A DNA stretch of 64,000 nucleotides from Pseudarthrobacter enclensis (GTDB lineage Bacteria > Actinomycetota > Actinomycetes > Actinomycetales > Micrococcaceae), in the NCBI RefSeq assembly GCF_030811655.1, contig NZ_JAUSRE010000016.1, forward strand, positions 1 to 64,000, in the 5' to 3' direction. Below are positions 1-8,813 of this stretch, in pieces (the first letter of the stretch is position 1; each line of letters starts with the position of its first letter). Made by a program: the position numbers and the translations under genes. The notes below the pieces were generated by a model. It was not told where the DNA came from and did not search any database. It worked only from the letters and a program-made list of their open reading frames with translations.

Positions 1-72
1 CTCTTCGCCATGCTCCGAGACGGAACCCTCTACCAGGAGCCGGAACCACGAAACCACCCCGCAGCGGCTTGA
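1..72 (+). CDS. 3' end of an upstream gene, possibly a transposase
   Basis: An open frame enters from the left edge and ends at TGA 70-72, giving 23 residues that contain the stretch FAMLRDGTLYQEP. This resembles the C-terminus of some IS110-type transposases, but 23 residues are too few to be sure and the match is from memory. If correct, the downstream nitrogen operon sits directly beside a mobile element. The next gene starts 54 bp after the stop. Confidence 0.35.
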   Translation, partial: LFAMLRDGTLYQEPEPRNHPAAA

Positions 73-125
73 CGAAAACCATAGAGGCACCCCCCAAGAT
101 TCCTTTCCAGCCCCGGAGATTCCCG

Positions 126-1631
126 ATGACTTCAACCGTTCTTCCCACCGTCCACCAGGACGATGCAGACCTGACGTCCCTTGGCTACCAGCCCACCCTC
201 CACCGAAAGCTCGGCCGCTACGCTTCCTTTGCCGCCGGCTTTTCCTTCGTTTCCATCCTCACCACCATCTTCCAGCTCTTCGCCTTCGGCTACTCATTCG
301 CAGGTCCCGCGTTCTTCTGGACGTGGCCCGTTGTCCTGGTGGGCCAGCTGCTGGTGGCGCTGAACTTCGCCGAACTCGCCGCCCGCTACCCACTCTCCGG
401 AGCTGTCTACCAGTGGGCCCGGCGCGTCGGAGGAGAAGGCGTAGGCTGGTTCGCCGGCTGGTTCATGGCCATCGCGCAGGTGGTGACCGCCGCCGCGGCC
501 GCCATCGCACTGCAAGTGGTCCTGCCCCAGCTCTGGGACGGGTTCCAGATCATGGGTGGCGACCCGGGACTCAACACCGTGACCGGGGCTTCGAACGCAG
601 TGATCCTGGGCGCAGTCCTGCTCGTGGCCACCACCATCATCAACTCCCTGGGCGTGAAGCTCATGGCGCACGTGAACTCCGTAGGCGTCACCTGCGAAAT
701 CGTCGGCGTGGCAGCGGTGATCCTGGCGCTCGTCAGCGCCGCCCAGCGCGGACCGGACGTGGTTGCGGACACCACCGTCCTGCAGGGCTCCGACCTGGGC
801 GCCGTGGGAGCCTTCCTGGTCTCCGGGCTGATGGCCGCCTACGTCATGGTGGGCTTCAACTCCGCCGGCGAACTGTCCGAAGAAACCAAGGACCCGCGCC
901 GCACCGCCCCGCGCACCATCCTCTCCGCCCTGCTCATCTCCGGCATCGGCGGCGCCCTGATGATCATCACCGCCCTGATGGCCGCCCCCAGCCTGGACGA
1001 CGGCCGCCTCGCCACTGAAGGCCTGCCCTACGTCCTCACCGCGGTCCTGGGCACCTTCTGGGGAAAGGTCCTGCTGGTGGACGTGGCCATCGCCATCTTC
1101 GTCTGCACCCTGGCGATCCAGACCGCCGGGTCCCGCCTGGTGTTCTCCATGGCCCGTGACGGCAAGCTCCCGGCCTCCCGCTTCCTCTCCTCCGTCCACC
1201 CCAGCCGCGGAACCCCCATGTGGCCCTCCATCGTGATCGGCGCCCTCGCCGTCGCGGTGCTGGCCATCAACGTGGGCAATGCCGCCCTGTTCACTACCCT
1301 CTGCAGCGTCTGCATCGTGATGGTCTACATCGCCTACCTACTGGTCACGGTCCCGCAGCTGATCAACCGCCTCCGCGGCGACTGGGCCCGGGTGGGACAG
1401 ACGATGCCCGCGGACCTCTTCTCGCTGGGCCGCTGGGGCCTTCCAGTCAACATCCTGGCCGTCCTCTACGGCGGTGTGATGGTGGTCAACCTCGCCTGGC
1501 CGCGACCCGAGGTATACGACCCCTCCGGCGACAGCGGGCTCCTCCTGTGGTCCGCGCCGCTGATGGTCGTCGCCGTCCTGCTCCTGGGCCTGTGGGTCCG
1601 GCGCCGGAACCTGGCAGCCAGCAAGGCCTGA
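126..1631 (+). CDS. APC-family amino acid/polyamine-type permease of the urea/guanidine operon
   Basis: A 501-residue integral membrane protein with about twelve hydrophobic segments and the APC-superfamily N-terminal pattern (ASFAAGFSFVSILTTIFQ near residue 35, GELSEETKDPRR in the middle). ATG 126 is chosen because GGAG lies seven bases upstream; an in-frame TTG at 69 overlaps the preceding gene and has no ribosome site. Its position in front of two DUF1989 genes, a urea-carboxylase-type enzyme and allophanate hydrolase suggests that it imports the operon's substrate, urea or guanidine, across the cytoplasmic membrane. The substrate is inference from context; the family mostly carries amino acids and amines. 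A 48-bp gap separates it from the next gene. Confidence 0.85.
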   Translation: MTSTVLPTVHQDDADLTSLGYQPTLHRKLGRYASFAAGFSFVSILTTIFQLFAFGYSFAGPAFFWTWPVVLVGQLLVALNFAELAARYPLSGAVYQWARRVGGEGVGWFAGWFMAIAQVVTAAAAAIALQVVLPQLWDGFQIMGGDPGLNTVTGASNAVILGAVLLVATTIINSLGVKLMAHVNSVGVTCEIVGVAAVILALVSAAQRGPDVVADTTVLQGSDLGAVGAFLVSGLMAAYVMVGFNSAGELSEETKDPRRTAPRTILSALLISGIGGALMIITALMAAPSLDDGRLATEGLPYVLTAVLGTFWGKVLLVDVAIAIFVCTLAIQTAGSRLVFSMARDGKLPASRFLSSVHPSRGTPMWPSIVIGALAVAVLAINVGNAALFTTLCSVCIVMVYIAYLLVTVPQLINRLRGDWARVGQTMPADLFSLGRWGLPVNILAVLYGGVMVVNLAWPRPEVYDPSGDSGLLLWSAPLMVVAVLLLGLWVRRRNLAASKA

Positions 1632-1679
1632 CGGGCCGCCCCAGCTTTCCCAAGAACTTCCACGACAGCCAGGACTGAC

Positions 1680-2555
1680 ATGACACAGACCATCGAAACA
1701 CCAGCCACCGGTACCGCCACCACGGCCGGCGCCCGCGCCCACGCCCGGAAGCAGCACGGAAAGACAGCGGAGACCATGCGCTTCGTCCCGGCCTCCTCCG
1801 CGCCGGGCCGCCTGCTGGCAGGAATGCCCGACGACGTGTCCCCCACATGGGTGGAGTCCCTCGCCTTTGGCCGCTACACCACCATGGCGCTGGCGCGCGG
1901 CACCCGGATCCGGCTCACCGACACCGAAGGCGATGCCTGCGTCCACACCCTCCTTTACCGGACGGGAGCCGTGCACGAACGCCTCAACACCGCCGACACC
2001 GTCAAGGTCCCCTGGCAGGCATACCCCGGCGCCGGCCACCCGCTGCTGTCCGATGCAGGCCGCCTGATGGCCACCATCATCACGGACACATCCTCCCGCC
2101 ATGACGCCCTGACCGGTGCCACCACCCTCGCTGGCAACACCGCTAAATACGGGGCCGGGACCGTCCACAGCGCCTCACCAGCCGCCCGTGAACTGCTCAC
2201 GCTCGGCGCCCTGAAGAACGGCCTGGGCACCCGGGACGTGGCACCGTCGCTGTCCCTCTTCAAGGGCATCGCCGTGGACCCGGCCGGAAGCATCACCTTC
2301 ACCGGAAGCGCCGGGCCGGGTGCCGCCGTCGAACTCCTGCTCCAGATGGACGCAGTGCTGGTCCTGGCCAACACCGCGCACCCGCTGGACCCCCGCCCGG
2401 ACTTCACCGGGACCGCCGTGGATATCGTCGCCTGGCATGCGCCGCAGGACCTCGGCGGACTCGAATCAGGCCGCCTGGTTGGCCAACTCAGCCCGGAACA
2501 CCTGCAGGCCCTCCGCAACACCGAACACGACCTCACCGCAAGGAACATCCGATGA
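1680..2555 (+). CDS. DUF1989 protein, urea amidolyase-associated protein 1 (probable carboxyguanidine deiminase subunit)
   Basis: A 291-residue cytoplasmic protein of the DUF1989 family (UAAP1 type), recognised by the core around LRDTEGDACVHTLLY-like residues 75-95, a GTRDVAPSLSLFKGI stretch near 180-195 and its place upstream of a shorter DUF1989 protein and a urea-carboxylase-type enzyme. In studied bacteria the paired DUF1989 proteins form carboxyguanidine deiminase (CgdAB), which converts carboxyguanidine to allophanate; older annotation calls them only urea-carboxylase-associated. The roughly 50 N-terminal residues before the core are rich in Ala, Thr and Arg and look disordered. It overlaps the next gene by four bases (ATGA), so translation is probably coupled. 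Confidence 0.85.
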   Translation: MTQTIETPATGTATTAGARAHARKQHGKTAETMRFVPASSAPGRLLAGMPDDVSPTWVESLAFGRYTTMALARGTRIRLTDTEGDACVHTLLYRTGAVHERLNTADTVKVPWQAYPGAGHPLLSDAGRLMATIITDTSSRHDALTGATTLAGNTAKYGAGTVHSASPAARELLTLGALKNGLGTRDVAPSLSLFKGIAVDPAGSITFTGSAGPGAAVELLLQMDAVLVLANTAHPLDPRPDFTGTAVDIVAWHAPQDLGGLESGRLVGQLSPEHLQALRNTEHDLTARNIR

Positions 2556-3223
2556 ACGCCACCATTAATACCCGCCAGGACGCCGCAGACACCGCGCTCG
2601 CCGGCGGCACCGTGATCCTGGATGAATTCGTCGAGGCCCGCGGTCCCTGGTCGGCCGTGGTGGCCGCCGGGGACGTGCTGACCATCGTGGACCTGGAAGG
2701 CAACCAGGCCGTGGACTGCCTGCTCTACGCCGCGGCGGACACCACCGTCCGCTACTCGGCCCCCGCAACCATTGCCGCCCAGCGGTCGATTGTCCTCACC
2801 ACGGGCTCCGTTCTGCGGGCGGACACCGGAGCGCCCCTGATGACCGTGATCGCTGACGAAGTGGGCGTCCACGACACTATCGGCGGTGCCTGCTCGCAGG
2901 AATCCAACACCCTCCGCTACGGCCAGCACACCCGCGAACAGCACGCCTGCGTGGAGAACTTCCTGGTCGAGGGCTCGCGCTGGGGCCTGGGCAAGCGGGA
3001 CTTGGTGTCCAACATCAACTGGTTCATGAACGTTCCGGTGGACCCGGACGGAGCCCTGGGCATCGTGGACGGACTGTCCGCCCCCGGAAAGCGCGTCGCG
3101 TTGCGGGCCGAAGTGGACACCTTGGTGCTCGTCTCCAACTGCCCGCAGATCAACAACCCCTGCAACGGCTTCAACCCCACTCCCGTCCGCATGATCGTCA
3201 CCCGGCCGGAGGCTGCGCTGTGA
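2552..3223 (+). CDS. DUF1989 protein, urea amidolyase-associated protein 2
   Basis: A 223-residue second DUF1989 protein (UAAP2 type), with the family stretch VDLEGNQAVDCLLYAA near residues 49-64, GGACSQESNTLRYG near 111-124 and WGLGKRDLVSNINWFMNVPVD near 145-165. The Cys-, His- and Asn-rich patches are probably metal or substrate ligands. With the preceding protein it is the expected heteromer of carboxyguanidine deiminase, feeding allophanate to the hydrolase encoded two genes downstream. It starts inside the preceding gene (ATGA) and ends in a GTGA overlap with the carboxylase gene, so all four genes after the permease form one translationally coupled unit. Confidence 0.85.
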   Translation: MNATINTRQDAADTALAGGTVILDEFVEARGPWSAVVAAGDVLTIVDLEGNQAVDCLLYAAADTTVRYSAPATIAAQRSIVLTTGSVLRADTGAPLMTVIADEVGVHDTIGGACSQESNTLRYGQHTREQHACVENFLVEGSRWGLGKRDLVSNINWFMNVPVDPDGALGIVDGLSAPGKRVALRAEVDTLVLVSNCPQINNPCNGFNPTPVRMIVTRPEAAL

Positions 3224-6200
3224 GCAACAACCTGAACACCTTCGACACCCTGCTGGTCGCCAACCGGGGCGAGATCGCCTGCAGGATCATCGCCTCAGCG
3301 AGGAAGCTGGGCCTGCGCACCGTTGCTGTCTTCTCCGAGGCTGACCGGGGCGCCAAGCACGTCCGCCTCGCCGACGAAGCGGTGCTCCTGGGCCCCGCCC
3401 CGGCCAAGGAGTCCTACCTGCGGATCGACGCCATCCTGGGCGCCGCCAAGGCAACCGGCGCAGGTGCCATCCACCCCGGCTGCGGCTTCCTTTCGGAGGA
3501 CGCCGCCTTCGCTGAGGCTGTGGAAGCCGCAGGTCTCGTCTTTGTTGGCCCCACGCCCGAGCAGCTGCGCATCTTCGGCACCAAGCACACAGCGCGCGAC
3601 GCCGCCCGGGGGGCCGGGGTGCCCATGATCGCCGGTTCCGGGCTGCTTGAGGATGTGGAAGCCGCCGTCGAAGCTGGCAGGACGATCGGGTTCCCGCTCA
3701 TGCTCAAGGCCACCGGCGGTGGCGGCGGCATCGGCATGACGGTCTGCCGTTCCGAAGCCGAGCTCGCGGAAAGCTTCCCGCGGGTGGCGCGGCTTGCCGG
3801 CGCCAGCTTCGGCACCGCCGGCGTCTTCGCCGAGCGGTACGTCGAGAATGCTCGTCACGTCGAGGTCCAGGTCTTTGGCGACGGCGAAGGGCGGGTTGTG
3901 AGCCTGGGCGACCGCGACTGCTCGCTGCAGCGGCGCCACCAGAAGGTCCTGGAGGAAGCCCCGGCGCCAGACCTGCCCGAAGAACTCCGCGCGGAGCTCC
4001 ACCGCACCTCCCGCGCACTCTGCGCCTCGCTTAACTACCGCTCCGCCGGCACGGTCGAGTTCGTCTACGACTCCGGGCGCCAGGAAGCCTCCTTCCTGGA
4101 AGTCAACGCCCGGTTGCAGGTGGAACACCCGGTCACCGAGGCCGTCACCGGCGTGGACCTGGTGGAATGGATGCTCCGCCTGGCCCAGGGCGGCCAGGAA
4201 GCGCAGGCGGTCCTCGCAGAGGTACCGGACGCACTTCCCGTGGCTGGCCATGCCGTAGAGGCCCGCGTCTACGCCGAGGACCCGGCCCGCGGCTTCCAGC
4301 CCAGCGCCGGAACTGTCACCAACGCGGCCTACCCCGGGGCGGGAGAAGCGCGGGTTGACGCCTGGGTGGAAACCGGCACGGAAGTCTCCACCAACTACGA
4401 TCCCCTCCTGGGTAAGATCATCACCTCCGGGGCCAACCGCGCAGAGGCCTTTGACCGCCTGGCCGCAGCCCTGGAGAACACCCGCATCGACGGCATTGAG
4501 ACCAACCTGGGCATGCTCCGTGCCGTCGGCGGCATGGGTGTGGTCCGCAGCGTGCAGCACTCCACCAGCACCCTGGACTCCGTGGGCGACCCGGAACCGC
4601 GCATCACGGTGAACCGCCCCGGCCTGCAGACCAGCGTGCAGGACTGGCCGGGCCGGACCGGCCTTTGGCAGATCGGTGTCCCGCCCAGCGGCCCCATGGA
4701 CGACCTGTCCTTCCGGCTCGGCAACACCGCCCTGGGTAACCCGGAGGGCGCTCCGGGCCTGGAGTTCACCGTGACCGGCCCCAGCCTGACCTTCACACAC
4801 GCCACCACCGTCTGCGTCACCGGCGCTGAAGTGACAGTGACCGTTGACGGTACGGAGGTGCCCGCATGGACGCCCGTGACAGTCCCGGCTGGGGGAACGC
4901 TCGACGTCGGCACGGCAGCCGGCAAGGGCCTGCGCGGCTACATCCTCTTCCAGGGCGGCCTGGACATCCCGGAGTACCTGGGCAGCGCCTCCACCTTCAC
5001 GCTGGGCCAGTTTGGCGGCCACGCAGGGCGGGTCCTCCGGGCAGGCGACGTGCTCCGCGCCGTCAAGGGCCCCGCGGGTCAAGCCACGGAAACCGCAGTA
5101 CCCCTGGACAGCCGTCCCGCAGTCACCTCCACCTGGGAACTGGCCGTGGCCGAAGGTCCGCACGGTGCCCCGGAGTTCTTCCAGCGCGAAGACATCGACG
5201 AGCTGTACAGCGCGGAGTACGAGGTGCACTTCAACTCCGCCCGCACCGGCGTCCGCCTCATCGGCCCCAAACCCCGCTGGGCACGGACCGACGGCGGCGA
5301 GGCAGGCCTGCACCCGTCCAACATCCACGACACCGCCTATTCGGTAGGCGCCCTGGACTTCACCGGCGACACCCCCATCCTGCTCGGCCCGGACGGACCC
5401 AGCCTGGGCGGATTCGTCTGCCCCGTCACGGTGGTGACGGCCGAGCGCTGGAAGCTGGGCCAGCTCCGTCCGGGGGACAAGGTCCGGTTCGTGCCCATCA
5501 AAGCCAGCCAGGCGCCGTCGTCCAAGGATCTGGGACCCGGGCGGCAACTGGCGCTGCCCGGCGGCGCCGGATGGTCGGCGAACCCAAGTGCGGCGGCTCC
5601 CGCTGTTGGGGCGGGCCGGCTCCGCGGGGATGGCGACGACGGCGTACTGGGCCGGGTGCCGGAAGGTTCCGGGCGGCCCGCGGTCACCTACCGCCGGTCC
5701 GGCGATGACAACCTGTTGGTCGAATACGGCGACATGGTGCTGGACCTTGGCCTGCGGTCCCGCGTCCACGCCCTGCATCAGCACATCGAGGCGCTCCGCG
5801 TGCCCGGCGTCGTGGACTTGACCCCAGGGATCCGGTCGCTGCAGATCAAGGTGGATCCGTCCGTCCTGTCCACCACGCGGCTGCTGGACCTGGTCCGGGA
5901 AGTCGAAGCCGCACTGCCCGCAAGCTCCGAACTGGTGGTGCCCAGCCGCACCGTCCGCCTGCCGCTGTCCTGGGACGATCCCGCTACCCGGGAGGCAATC
6001 GAACGGTACATGGCAGGCGTCCGGGACGACGCGCCCTGGTGCCCGTGGAACATCGAGTTCATCCGCAGGATCAACGGTCTGGACTCCGTCCACGATGTGT
6101 TTGACACCGTCTTCAACGCCGAATACCTTGTCCTTGGCCTGGGCGACGTCTACCTGGGTGCGCCGGTGGCCACCCCCCTGGACCCGCGGCACCGCCTGGT

Positions 6201-6954
6201 AACCACCAAGTACAACCCCGCCCGTACCTGGACGCCGGAGAACGCGGTGGGCATCGGCGGCGCGTACATGTGCATCTACGGCATGGAAGGCCCCGGCGGC
6301 TACCAGTTCGTGGGCCGCACCACCCAGGTGTGGTCGCGCTACGCGGATTCCGCCCCATTCGAGCCAGGATCGCCGTGGCTGCTCCGCTTCTTCGACCGGA
6401 TCTCCTGGTACCCCGTCAGCCCCGAGGAACTCCTGGACCTGCGTGCCGACATGGCCGCTGGACGCGGCCGGGGCGTGGAGATCGAGGACGGCACCTTCTC
6501 GCTGGCCGAGCACGAGGCATTCCTGGCGGAGAACAGTGGGTCGATCGAGCTGTTCCGGGAAAAGCAGGGCGCCGCCTTCGCCGTGGAACGGCAGGCCTGG
6601 GCCGACGCCGGCGAGTTCGACCGGGCGGAGGCGCTCGCCGCCGTCGTGGCCCCGGCGGTGGACGACGTGGAGGTCCCGGAAGATGGTTTCCTCGTCTCCG
6701 CACCCTTCGCCGCCAGCGTCTGGAAGGTGGACGTGGCGGCCGGCGACCGGGTGGCCAAGGGCCAGCCGCTGGTGTCGCTGGAGGCCATGAAGATGGAGAC
6801 CGTCCTGGAAGCACCCTGCGACGGCGTGGTACTCCGCGTCCTGCCGACGGCAGGTTCGCAGGTGGTTTCCGGTGAGGCAGTGGTGGTCCTGGGCGCCGCC
6901 GACCCCGATCCCGCTGGGCTGGACACACTGGAACTGGAAGGGGCAACAGTATGA
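3220..6954 (+). CDS. uca: Urea carboxylase-type biotin enzyme (urea or guanidine carboxylase)
   Basis: A 1244-residue, three-part biotin-dependent enzyme. Residues 1-455 are biotin carboxylase, with the ATP-grasp glycine loop KATGGGGGIG from K163 and EHPVTE near 302. Residues 460-1150 are the KipI/KipA-like carboxyltransferase. The end is a biotinyl carrier domain with EAMKM, biotinylated at K1191. It carboxylates urea to allophanate, or guanidine to carboxyguanidine, using ATP and bicarbonate. The two DUF1989 partners favour guanidine, but the carboxyltransferase residues that separate the two activities were not assigned here. Unlike the fungal enzyme it is not fused to allophanate hydrolase. 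The GTG start overlaps the previous stop, and the end overlaps the next start (ATGA). Confidence 0.93.
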   Translation: MSNNLNTFDTLLVANRGEIACRIIASARKLGLRTVAVFSEADRGAKHVRLADEAVLLGPAPAKESYLRIDAILGAAKATGAGAIHPGCGFLSEDAAFAEAVEAAGLVFVGPTPEQLRIFGTKHTARDAARGAGVPMIAGSGLLEDVEAAVEAGRTIGFPLMLKATGGGGGIGMTVCRSEAELAESFPRVARLAGASFGTAGVFAERYVENARHVEVQVFGDGEGRVVSLGDRDCSLQRRHQKVLEEAPAPDLPEELRAELHRTSRALCASLNYRSAGTVEFVYDSGRQEASFLEVNARLQVEHPVTEAVTGVDLVEWMLRLAQGGQEAQAVLAEVPDALPVAGHAVEARVYAEDPARGFQPSAGTVTNAAYPGAGEARVDAWVETGTEVSTNYDPLLGKIITSGANRAEAFDRLAAALENTRIDGIETNLGMLRAVGGMGVVRSVQHSTSTLDSVGDPEPRITVNRPGLQTSVQDWPGRTGLWQIGVPPSGPMDDLSFRLGNTALGNPEGAPGLEFTVTGPSLTFTHATTVCVTGAEVTVTVDGTEVPAWTPVTVPAGGTLDVGTAAGKGLRGYILFQGGLDIPEYLGSASTFTLGQFGGHAGRVLRAGDVLRAVKGPAGQATETAVPLDSRPAVTSTWELAVAEGPHGAPEFFQREDIDELYSAEYEVHFNSARTGVRLIGPKPRWARTDGGEAGLHPSNIHDTAYSVGALDFTGDTPILLGPDGPSLGGFVCPVTVVTAERWKLGQLRPGDKVRFVPIKASQAPSSKDLGPGRQLALPGGAGWSANPSAAAPAVGAGRLRGDGDDGVLGRVPEGSGRPAVTYRRSGDDNLLVEYGDMVLDLGLRSRVHALHQHIEALRVPGVVDLTPGIRSLQIKVDPSVLSTTRLLDLVREVEAALPASSELVVPSRTVRLPLSWDDPATREAIERYMAGVRDDAPWCPWNIEFIRRINGLDSVHDVFDTVFNAEYLVLGLGDVYLGAPVATPLDPRHRLVTTKYNPARTWTPENAVGIGGAYMCIYGMEGPGGYQFVGRTTQVWSRYADSAPFEPGSPWLLRFFDRISWYPVSPEELLDLRADMAAGRGRGVEIEDGTFSLAEHEAFLAENSGSIELFREKQGAAFAVERQAWADAGEFDRAEALAAVVAPAVDDVEVPEDGFLVSAPFAASVWKVDVAAGDRVAKGQPLVSLEAMKMETVLEAPCDGVVLRVLPTAGSQVVSGEAVVVLGAADPDPAGLDTLELEGATV

Positions 6955-8813
6955 GCACCACAAGCACCGGCAACGCCACCCGGCGCGTGAAGGCAGCGCT
7001 CGCCGCCATCGACGCAGTGGACCGGCCCGAAATCTGGATCACCCTGCGCGGCGCGGACGATCTCCTGGCCGAGGCAGCCGCCATCGACGCTGCGGTTGCC
7101 GGTGGCGCCGACCTCCCGCTGGCCGGACTCCTGCTCGCGGTCAAGAACAACGTGGACGTGGCAGGCATCCCCACCACGGCAGCTTGCCCCGCCTTTGCTT
7201 ACGTCCCTAACAAGGACGCCGAAGCCGTGGCCCGGCTGCGGGCCGCAGGTGCCCTGGTCCTGGGGGCCACCAACCTGGACCAGTTCGCCACCGGGCTGGT
7301 CGGCACGCGGAGCCCCTATGGAGCTGTCCGCGACTCCCGCCGCCCGGACCACATCTCGGGCGGGTCCAGTTCCGGGTCAGCCGTGGCCGTGGCACTGGGC
7401 CTGGTGGACATCGCGATTGGTACTGACACGGCCGGCTCCGGCCGCGTGCCTGCCGGGCTGCAGGGCATCGTGGGCATCAAAGCCACCCTGAACGTGGTCT
7501 CCACGGCCGGGGTAGTGCCCGCCTGCCGGTCCTGGGACGCCGTCACCATCTTTGCCCGGCACCTGGACACCGCCGAACTCGCCATGGGTGTCATGGCAGG
7601 CAACTCCCGGGCGTGGCCCGCGGACGTCCGGCTGGCCGCGCCATCAACCCCCCGGGTGGCGTATCCGACCACCCTGCCGGCCCTTCCGCCGGCATGGGCG
7701 GCCGAGTTTGGCCGGCAGGTCGACCGGCTCACTGCCTCCGGCGTGGAAGCAGCCCCCATCGAGTTCGACGACTTCCTCCAGGCAGCACGGCTGCTGTACG
7801 ACGGCGGCCTGGTTGCTGAACGCCACGCCGCCGTGGGCGGCTTCCTTGCGGCGTACGACGCCGGCGCGGAAAGCCAGGCAGGGATTGATCCCACAGTGGG
7901 ACGCATCATCCGTGCGGCCGGCACGGTGCCGGCGCACCGGTATGTTGCCGACACGGCCCGGCTTGAGGAGCTCAAGGCCCAGGCCATGGCCCGACTGGAG
8001 GGTTTCGACGCCTTGCTGGTTCCCACGGCACCGTTCCACCCGACGCTGGCCGAGGTCGCCGGGGACCCGGTGGGCGTGAACTCCGTGCTGGGCACCTATA
8101 CCAACTTCTGCAACCTGTTCGATCTCTGCGCCGTGGCAGTCCCTGCCGGGGAAGTGGACGGCGCCCAGTTCGGACTCACGGTGGTGGGCCGGACCTTCGA
8201 TGACGCCCTGGCCGCTGACATCGCCCGCCGCATCGAAGCGACTCCGGCCCCGCCGGCGCTCTTCGCCGCCGCGGCAGTGCCGGGCGGTGCAGGACCGGAG
8301 GCAACCGCAGCGGCCGGCCAGCCGTCGTCGTCCATCCCCTGGCCCCTGGCCGCGGGGGCTGGTGCCGTACCTCTGGTGGTGGTGGGTGCGCACCGCAAGG
8401 GGCAGCCGCTGGCGCCGCAACTGGAGGAGCTCGGCGCATTCTGGGATGGCCCGGTCCGGACGGCTCCGCGCTACCGGATGGTGGCCCTGGACACGGTGCC
8501 GCCCAAGCCGGGCGTGTACCGGTCCGACGACGGCGCCGAGCTGGTGGGGGAGCGGTGGCTGCTGTCCCCGGCCGCCCTGGGGACGTTCCTGGCAGCACTC
8601 CCCGAACCCATGCTGCTGGGGTCCGTTGAGCTCGCTGATGGTTCCACCGCTGTCGGGTTCGCCTGCGACGCCGTTGCCGCCCGGCACGGGGAAGACATCA
8701 CCGCATGGGGCGATTGGCTGGCCGACCGCAGTGTGGCACCGAACCCGCGGACTGTGTGGCGGGGCCTCGGAGAGGTTGCGCTCGCCGGGTTCAGCCGCGG
8801 GGAACGGGGATAG
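6951..8813 (+). CDS. atzF: Allophanate hydrolase
   Basis: A 620-residue amidase-signature enzyme that hydrolyses allophanate to ammonia and carbon dioxide in the cytoplasm. The Ser-cisSer-Lys triad is visible: K65 in AVKNN, the GGSSSGSAVAV signature, and the nucleophile region TDTAGSGRVPAG. Residues after about 450 form the extra C-terminal domain typical of bacterial AtzF, joined by a linker rich in Ala, Gly and Pro. It is the last gene of the operon, coupled to the carboxylase by ATGA. Its final 23 bases overlap the convergent hydrolase gene on the other strand, with no terminator hairpin visible between them. Confidence 0.93.
   Translation: MSTTSTGNATRRVKAALAAIDAVDRPEIWITLRGADDLLAEAAAIDAAVAGGADLPLAGLLLAVKNNVDVAGIPTTAACPAFAYVPNKDAEAVARLRAAGALVLGATNLDQFATGLVGTRSPYGAVRDSRRPDHISGGSSSGSAVAVALGLVDIAIGTDTAGSGRVPAGLQGIVGIKATLNVVSTAGVVPACRSWDAVTIFARHLDTAELAMGVMAGNSRAWPADVRLAAPSTPRVAYPTTLPALPPAWAAEFGRQVDRLTASGVEAAPIEFDDFLQAARLLYDGGLVAERHAAVGGFLAAYDAGAESQAGIDPTVGRIIRAAGTVPAHRYVADTARLEELKAQAMARLEGFDALLVPTAPFHPTLAEVAGDPVGVNSVLGTYTNFCNLFDLCAVAVPAGEVDGAQFGLTVVGRTFDDALAADIARRIEATPAPPALFAAAAVPGGAGPEATAAAGQPSSSIPWPLAAGAGAVPLVVVGAHRKGQPLAPQLEELGAFWDGPVRTAPRYRMVALDTVPPKPGVYRSDDGAELVGERWLLSPAALGTFLAALPEPMLLGSVELADGSTAVGFACDAVAARHGEDITAWGDWLADRSVAPNPRTVWRGLGEVALAGFSRGERG

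Noticed and set aside
1..125. Guanidine-I riboswitch before the permease (GCTCCGAGACGG looked suggestive)
   Set aside because: The stretch lies in the coding end of the upstream gene, and the rest of the conserved riboswitch core is absent.
294..1199. Long minus-strand open frames opposite the permease, carboxylase, lysS, clpC, ureC and others
   Set aside because: They mirror the codon structure of high-GC genes, are rich in Gly, His, Asp and Arg, have no domains, and are shadows of the real genes.
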